Shown: in pieces, positions 60,629-64,000 of the stretch
Numbering within the stretch: the first letter of the stretch is position 1
Layout of the letters: each line of letters starts with the position of its first letter
Source of the DNA: Candidatus Kapaibacterium sp.
Lineage (GTDB): Bacteria > Bacteroidota > Ignavibacteria > Kapaibacteriales > UBA2268
Direction of reading: 5' to 3'
Assembly (NCBI GenBank): GCA_026390695.1
Contig: JAPLFL010000123.1
Span: 62,001-126,000, forward strand
DNA length: 64,000 nucleotides
Made by a program: the position numbers and the translations under genes
Notes under the pieces: generated by a model
Told to the model about the DNA's origin: nothing
The model's input: the letters and a program-made list of their open reading frames with translations, nothing else
Database searches by the model: none

Positions 60629-63600
60629 CTACCTTCCACCCGAAATAGAAATTCGGATATCCACACCAAATTGAGTGGTCGAAAATCCGGGATTAGCAGC
60701 ACCCTCATTAATTGTGCCCTCATAGCGGAAAAACGCAGATGCAGTCAGTCTTTTATCAATTGAATAGCGCACTCTTGGTTCGACCATTATCTGAGTATTG
60801 CCGTTTACCGTTCTGCCGCCATTTGCTGGGCCCTTATAACTTGCAGAATCGGTAATATCATAATTTGTTTGCTTGTTCACCTTAACGGAAGATTGGAAAC
60901 TATATTCAAGATCATTTTTAAGTTTGATGCCAAGCAATGCAAACTCAAAGCCATGCATTATATAACTTGCCTGAGCGCTAAAATCATGAGTGTTGGTCTT
61001 GTTGATTGAGGTATTATTAGCAATTGTTATCCCATAACTTGAAGTTGTTGAGTATTTTATACTTGCAGTCAAAACACCCTTTAGCTTTTTCTCATCAAAA
61101 CCGAACACAAGACCAATCAACGGATTAAACCCAAACTGAAGCTGCTGGGTTTGAATAGTTCTTCCTTTGTCATTATCAAGCACATTTTCCTGATATTGCG
61201 ATGTATAAACATGTTCGAAAGAAATTTTCTTAGCAAATCCTTTAAAAATACTCCACTTTTCAAGACCTTCCCAATGAATTGCCCAATTAATAGATGGTAA
61301 AATCCTACCAAGTTCACCTTTAAATATGCTAAAAGTTTCCATGTCATTACGGAAAAATTTCGATAATGAATCACGTAAAGCCCTGTTCTTAGATAAAGTA
61401 TCCTTAAATTTATTAACAAAATTCGGATCCTTGGCGTATTGATTATAATGAGAAACAACGTTTTCAATATTATTACTGAATACGTTAATTCCAAACATAG
61501 ATGGGAATGAAATATAAGTACGATTAAGAGATTGAAGTTTAACAATATTAGAAAATGTTGGTCGGCCTAATGAATCAGTGGTTACGGTCTGATTTCTATT
61601 AAATCCTAATGAAGTTTTCCAAGTCATGTCTAATGTGGCACCTTCCCATAATGGCCGACTTGTTTTAATATCAAAAGTTAGCATCTGGTTAAAATTATCC
61701 TGAAGAACAGCATTTTTAGGACGCAATCCAGGGTAGGTTTCAAACTCAACAAATGGGAATTTACTCGTAGTCAGAGTACGAAATCCACCATGCGGATTTG
61801 AGACAAGACCCATTTGATATGCAAATGACGGGCCCAACACATTCTCACTTGGCCTAAATGCAAGACCACGTGTCCAGAAATTTCCCAGACCAGTATTTTC
61901 TCCACCGATGATACCAGGATTCATTGATGACGTTGTTTCATTAATCGTAAAATCTATTTTATCATAGTCAAGGAAAACCGTTTTGAAGAACCTGCCTATT
62001 AAATGAAATACATTGTAATTTGTATCAGATGGTACTTTTCCGGGGAAAGATCGTTGATCGGCAACCCCAAACCATTTATCAGCCAGTGATTTGAGCCTGA
62101 ACCCGTTCGTAAGCCTAATTGAATTTTGATAAGAAGCACTTTTTGCAATATCGTGATAATTTGTATCAGGTTGCATTGGATTATTCCAATTATAACTATT
62201 GCTGAAAATTCCGGCTATATCAAAATAATTCGATAATCCGCCAAAGTTAGGCAGTTTTGGTTTGAAATTGATGGATATTGTTTGATTATGAGTTGTATTA
62301 TCACCGAAATCAATTAATTTTCCGCTATTAAACAGCATAGCCTTTGCAATTTCAGCACCGGTTCGCTGAGTGCCGTCAAGATTAAATTCATGCCTGACAA
62401 GGGAAGAAGCAGTTGTTACCGAATAATCCACAAGAGGATTGATCAATCCACCTTCGGAAATTTTCCATGAAAACTGGGCCTTCCTCAGTGCAGAAAATTC
62501 TCTGATTATCGGACTTGGTATTGATAAATATCTTGATTGCTCCGTTGAGCGGCGACGCAAGAAGTTTAACTCACCCGTAAAATTTGATGGAAGTAAGTTT
62601 AACTTCCAACCACTATAAACTCCGATAACCGGTGTTTCGCTATTAATCCATTTTAGCGGATCAAGTTCAACTTTAGGTATTTGATTTGTATATTGAGCCG
62701 AGGCCCGCCATAACCAATTAAATCTTTCAGCAACAATAGGACTACGTTCAAATTCCTGCATATAAGAGTATGCAAATGTTGTTTTATTAAAAGTCTCATT
62801 AATCAAGAAAAAAGTAGTTGGAATTCCAAGTTTAATGCCGGTTAAAGCCCAGTTATCCTGCACTCTCAGTGTCTGAGAACTGTTCTTTAAAGCACTTGCG
62901 GCAGTAGCAGCAGAATCTACAGACTTCGTTGATCGCAATGTTCTTGAGTACATGGAATCTACTGCCATCTGTAAATTTACATCATCATTTGCAATAAACT
63001 GAGGAGTTTGCATAAATTCAACATGTGAATAAGTAACAGGAATTTTCATTTGAGTAAAACTTTTTGGAGCAAATTTCTCAAGATTACCATCCATTGTAAC
63101 TGACCAGTTAGTGCTGGTTGCCCTGTTACCAAAACGTTCTTCCAAATTATGAAAATTCGGTTGCGTATTTGAGATAACTCCATGAATATTTCCCAAATCG
63201 GCAAGTTTAAGATCAATATTTGCAATTCCAGCCCAATCTTTGGAATTTTCAGGACTCAGTAATCTCAACTCATCAATCCACATAGTTGTTGTCAGAGGTT
63301 GGTGGAAATTTTTAGGATTATAAATTCCGATACCAAAGAACTGAACTTTAGTAAGTGTAGGATTACCTCTCACAATTATTGAAGCATTTTCATCGATTAT
63401 CAGTTCAAATCTATTATCAGTAAAATTCCAGTCCCGTTTTTGTTTCAGTGAGGCTAAAGCAGACATATCAACTTCACAAGAAGTCCATCCCCTATTATTT
63501 ATATTATTTATCAATGGACAACGATATTCGTAATAATTACTTGAATCAATTCCGAATCTTACAAATGCATAAGCACGAGGAACCGGCCCTTGCAGTATTT

Positions 63601-64000
63601 CACCATGAATGAAGAATTTCAGCTTTTTATAATAAAAAATATCCATAGAAGGGCGATACATCCGAGTAGCCATACGTTCTTCACCTTCAGGTAAATTCCT
63701 TACAGAAACGGCTAATGATTGTTCGTTTAAATAAATCTGATCGTAAGATGTATTTGTAGGTTGCAAGGGCGGTTTGACCTGCGGCGGCATTTCATAGTTT
63801 TCCGGTGCTTTGGAATTTTCTTCGCGATTAACAAATGAAATTTGTAAAACACTATCATTATTTGGAACATCAGACTGGAAATTGCTTAATCTGCGCCACT
63901 GTGCGCCAACAAGTCGCCAGTCGGCTATTTGTGCCCGAATAAATCCACCTTTAAACCAAACTCTAACGTACTGGATATTGGAAAATTGAGGATTGCCAAC
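60629..64000 (-). CDS. sprA: SprA, type IX secretion outer-membrane translocon, C-terminal part
   Basis: SprA is the giant beta-barrel through which type IX substrates leave the cell. About 1,123 C-terminal residues are in the window; the frame stays open to the right edge, so the protein continues beyond it. The part upstream of the first Met (63791-64000) encodes YVRVWFKGGFIRAQIADWRLVGAQWRR-type sequence, a family block. SprA-typical strands end in a FRYEGTINEGAANPGFSTTQFGVDIRISISG tail with the terminal Phe-rich beta signal replaced by SGGR. The gene is the 3' end of its transcription unit. Confidence 0.92.
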   Translation of the reverse strand, partial: VGNPQFSNIQYVRVWFKGGFIRAQIADWRLVGAQWRRLSNFQSDVPNNDSVLQISFVNREENSKAPENYEMPPQVKPPLQPTNTSYDQIYLNEQSLAVSVRNLPEGEERMATRMYRPSMDIFYYKKLKFFIHGEILQGPVPRAYAFVRFGIDSSNYYEYRCPLINNINNRGWTSCEVDMSALASLKQKRDWNFTDNRFELIIDENASIIVRGNPTLTKVQFFGIGIYNPKNFHQPLTTTMWIDELRLLSPENSKDWAGIANIDLKLADLGNIHGVISNTQPNFHNLEERFGNRATSTNWSVTMDGNLEKFAPKSFTQMKIPVTYSHVEFMQTPQFIANDDVNLQMAVDSMYSRTLRSTKSVDSAATAASALKNSSQTLRVQDNWALTGIKLGIPTTFFLINETFNKTTFAYSYMQEFERSPIVAERFNWLWRASAQYTNQIPKVELDPLKWINSETPVIGVYSGWKLNLLPSNFTGELNFLRRRSTEQSRYLSIPSPIIREFSALRKAQFSWKISEGGLINPLVDYSVTTASSLVRHEFNLDGTQRTGAEIAKAMLFNSGKLIDFGDNTTHNQTISINFKPKLPNFGGLSNYFDIAGIFSNSYNWNNPMQPDTNYHDIAKSASYQNSIRLTNGFRLKSLADKWFGVADQRSFPGKVPSDTNYNVFHLIGRFFKTVFLDYDKIDFTINETTSSMNPGIIGGENTGLGNFWTRGLAFRPSENVLGPSFAYQMGLVSNPHGGFRTLTTSKFPFVEFETYPGLRPKNAVLQDNFNQMLTFDIKTSRPLWEGATLDMTWKTSLGFNRNQTVTTDSLGRPTFSNIVKLQSLNRTYISFPSMFGINVFSNNIENVVSHYNQYAKDPNFVNKFKDTLSKNRALRDSLSKFFRNDMETFSIFKGELGRILPSINWAIHWEGLEKWSIFKGFAKKISFEHVYTSQYQENVLDNDKGRTIQTQQLQFGFNPLIGLVFGFDEKKLKGVLTASIKYSTTSSYGITIANNTSINKTNTHDFSAQASYIMHGFEFALLGIKLKNDLEYSFQSSVKVNKQTNYDITDSASYKGPANGGRTVNGNTQIMVEPRVRYSIDKRLTASAFFRYEGTINEGAANPGFSTTQFGVDIRISISGGR

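Overview
The window reads as chromosomal DNA of an AT-rich, Gram-negative member of the Bacteroidota/Chlorobiota/Ignavibacteriota branch, most like an Ignavibacteria or Kapabacteria relative. Three seen features support this: a type IX secretion system (SprA at the right edge, a PorX-type receiver-PglZ regulator, two secreted proteins with C-terminal sorting domains), an lpxC-fabZ gene fusion followed by lpxA, and several Shine-Dalgarno-led genes with GGAG close to the start. Species-level placement is not possible from sequence reading alone.

Layout. 1-5300: the tail of a MeaB-type GTPase, acpS, panC, a secreted DRGH nuclease and an OmpA/thrombospondin-3 porin-like protein, separated by repeat-rich spacers. 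5800-15900: an isocitrate-dehydrogenase-like gene, a haem-c histidine kinase, sucC with a secreted DJ-1/PfpI protein, a fasciclin lipoprotein, an AcuI-like reductase, a YgjP-type metallopeptidase, and two paralogous putAbiC-like membrane proteins placed inside housekeeping operons. 15900-22000: an acidic TPR protein and a four-gene operon of TPR lipoprotein, motA, motB and a response regulator with a degenerate HD-GYP domain. 22000-33500: umuD, an ArgD-type aminotransferase, a tldD-tldE pair whose TldD has a Tat signal, the porX-rhodanese-sigma54 activator operon, topA and ahpC. 33800-39200: lpxC-fabZ, lpxA, cheB and two small lipoproteins. 39500-45700: a type IX cargo protein with a thioredoxin-like head, an EF-G paralogue and a LamG-type lipoprotein. 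45900-53800: a cell-envelope glycan cluster (two GT2 enzymes, methyltransferase, two large membrane proteins, DUF2304) running into a small CoA-binding/cupin/cysteine-synthase operon. 53800-64000: CorC-family protein, recO, a saccharopine-dehydrogenase-like enzyme, a type IX-sorted M1 peptidase, a bifunctional-nuclease-family protein and the C-terminal two thousand-odd bases and more of sprA.

The strongest unexplained signal is non-coding. Almost every long spacer carries short non-autonomous elements with three different terminal inverted repeats (here called A, B and C) around the same hairpin core, GTCATTCCTGC-NNNN-GCAGGAATGAC. About 131-bp A elements sit exactly in the four-base loop of that hairpin inside other elements, and in three intact cases the loop tetranucleotide is duplicated (GAAT, CAGT, CAGA). 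Because A elements carry the same hairpins, they nest. A second family has GTAG-headed hairpins like RAYT-mobilised REP sequences. No transposase, CRISPR array, tRNA or rRNA gene was seen in the window.
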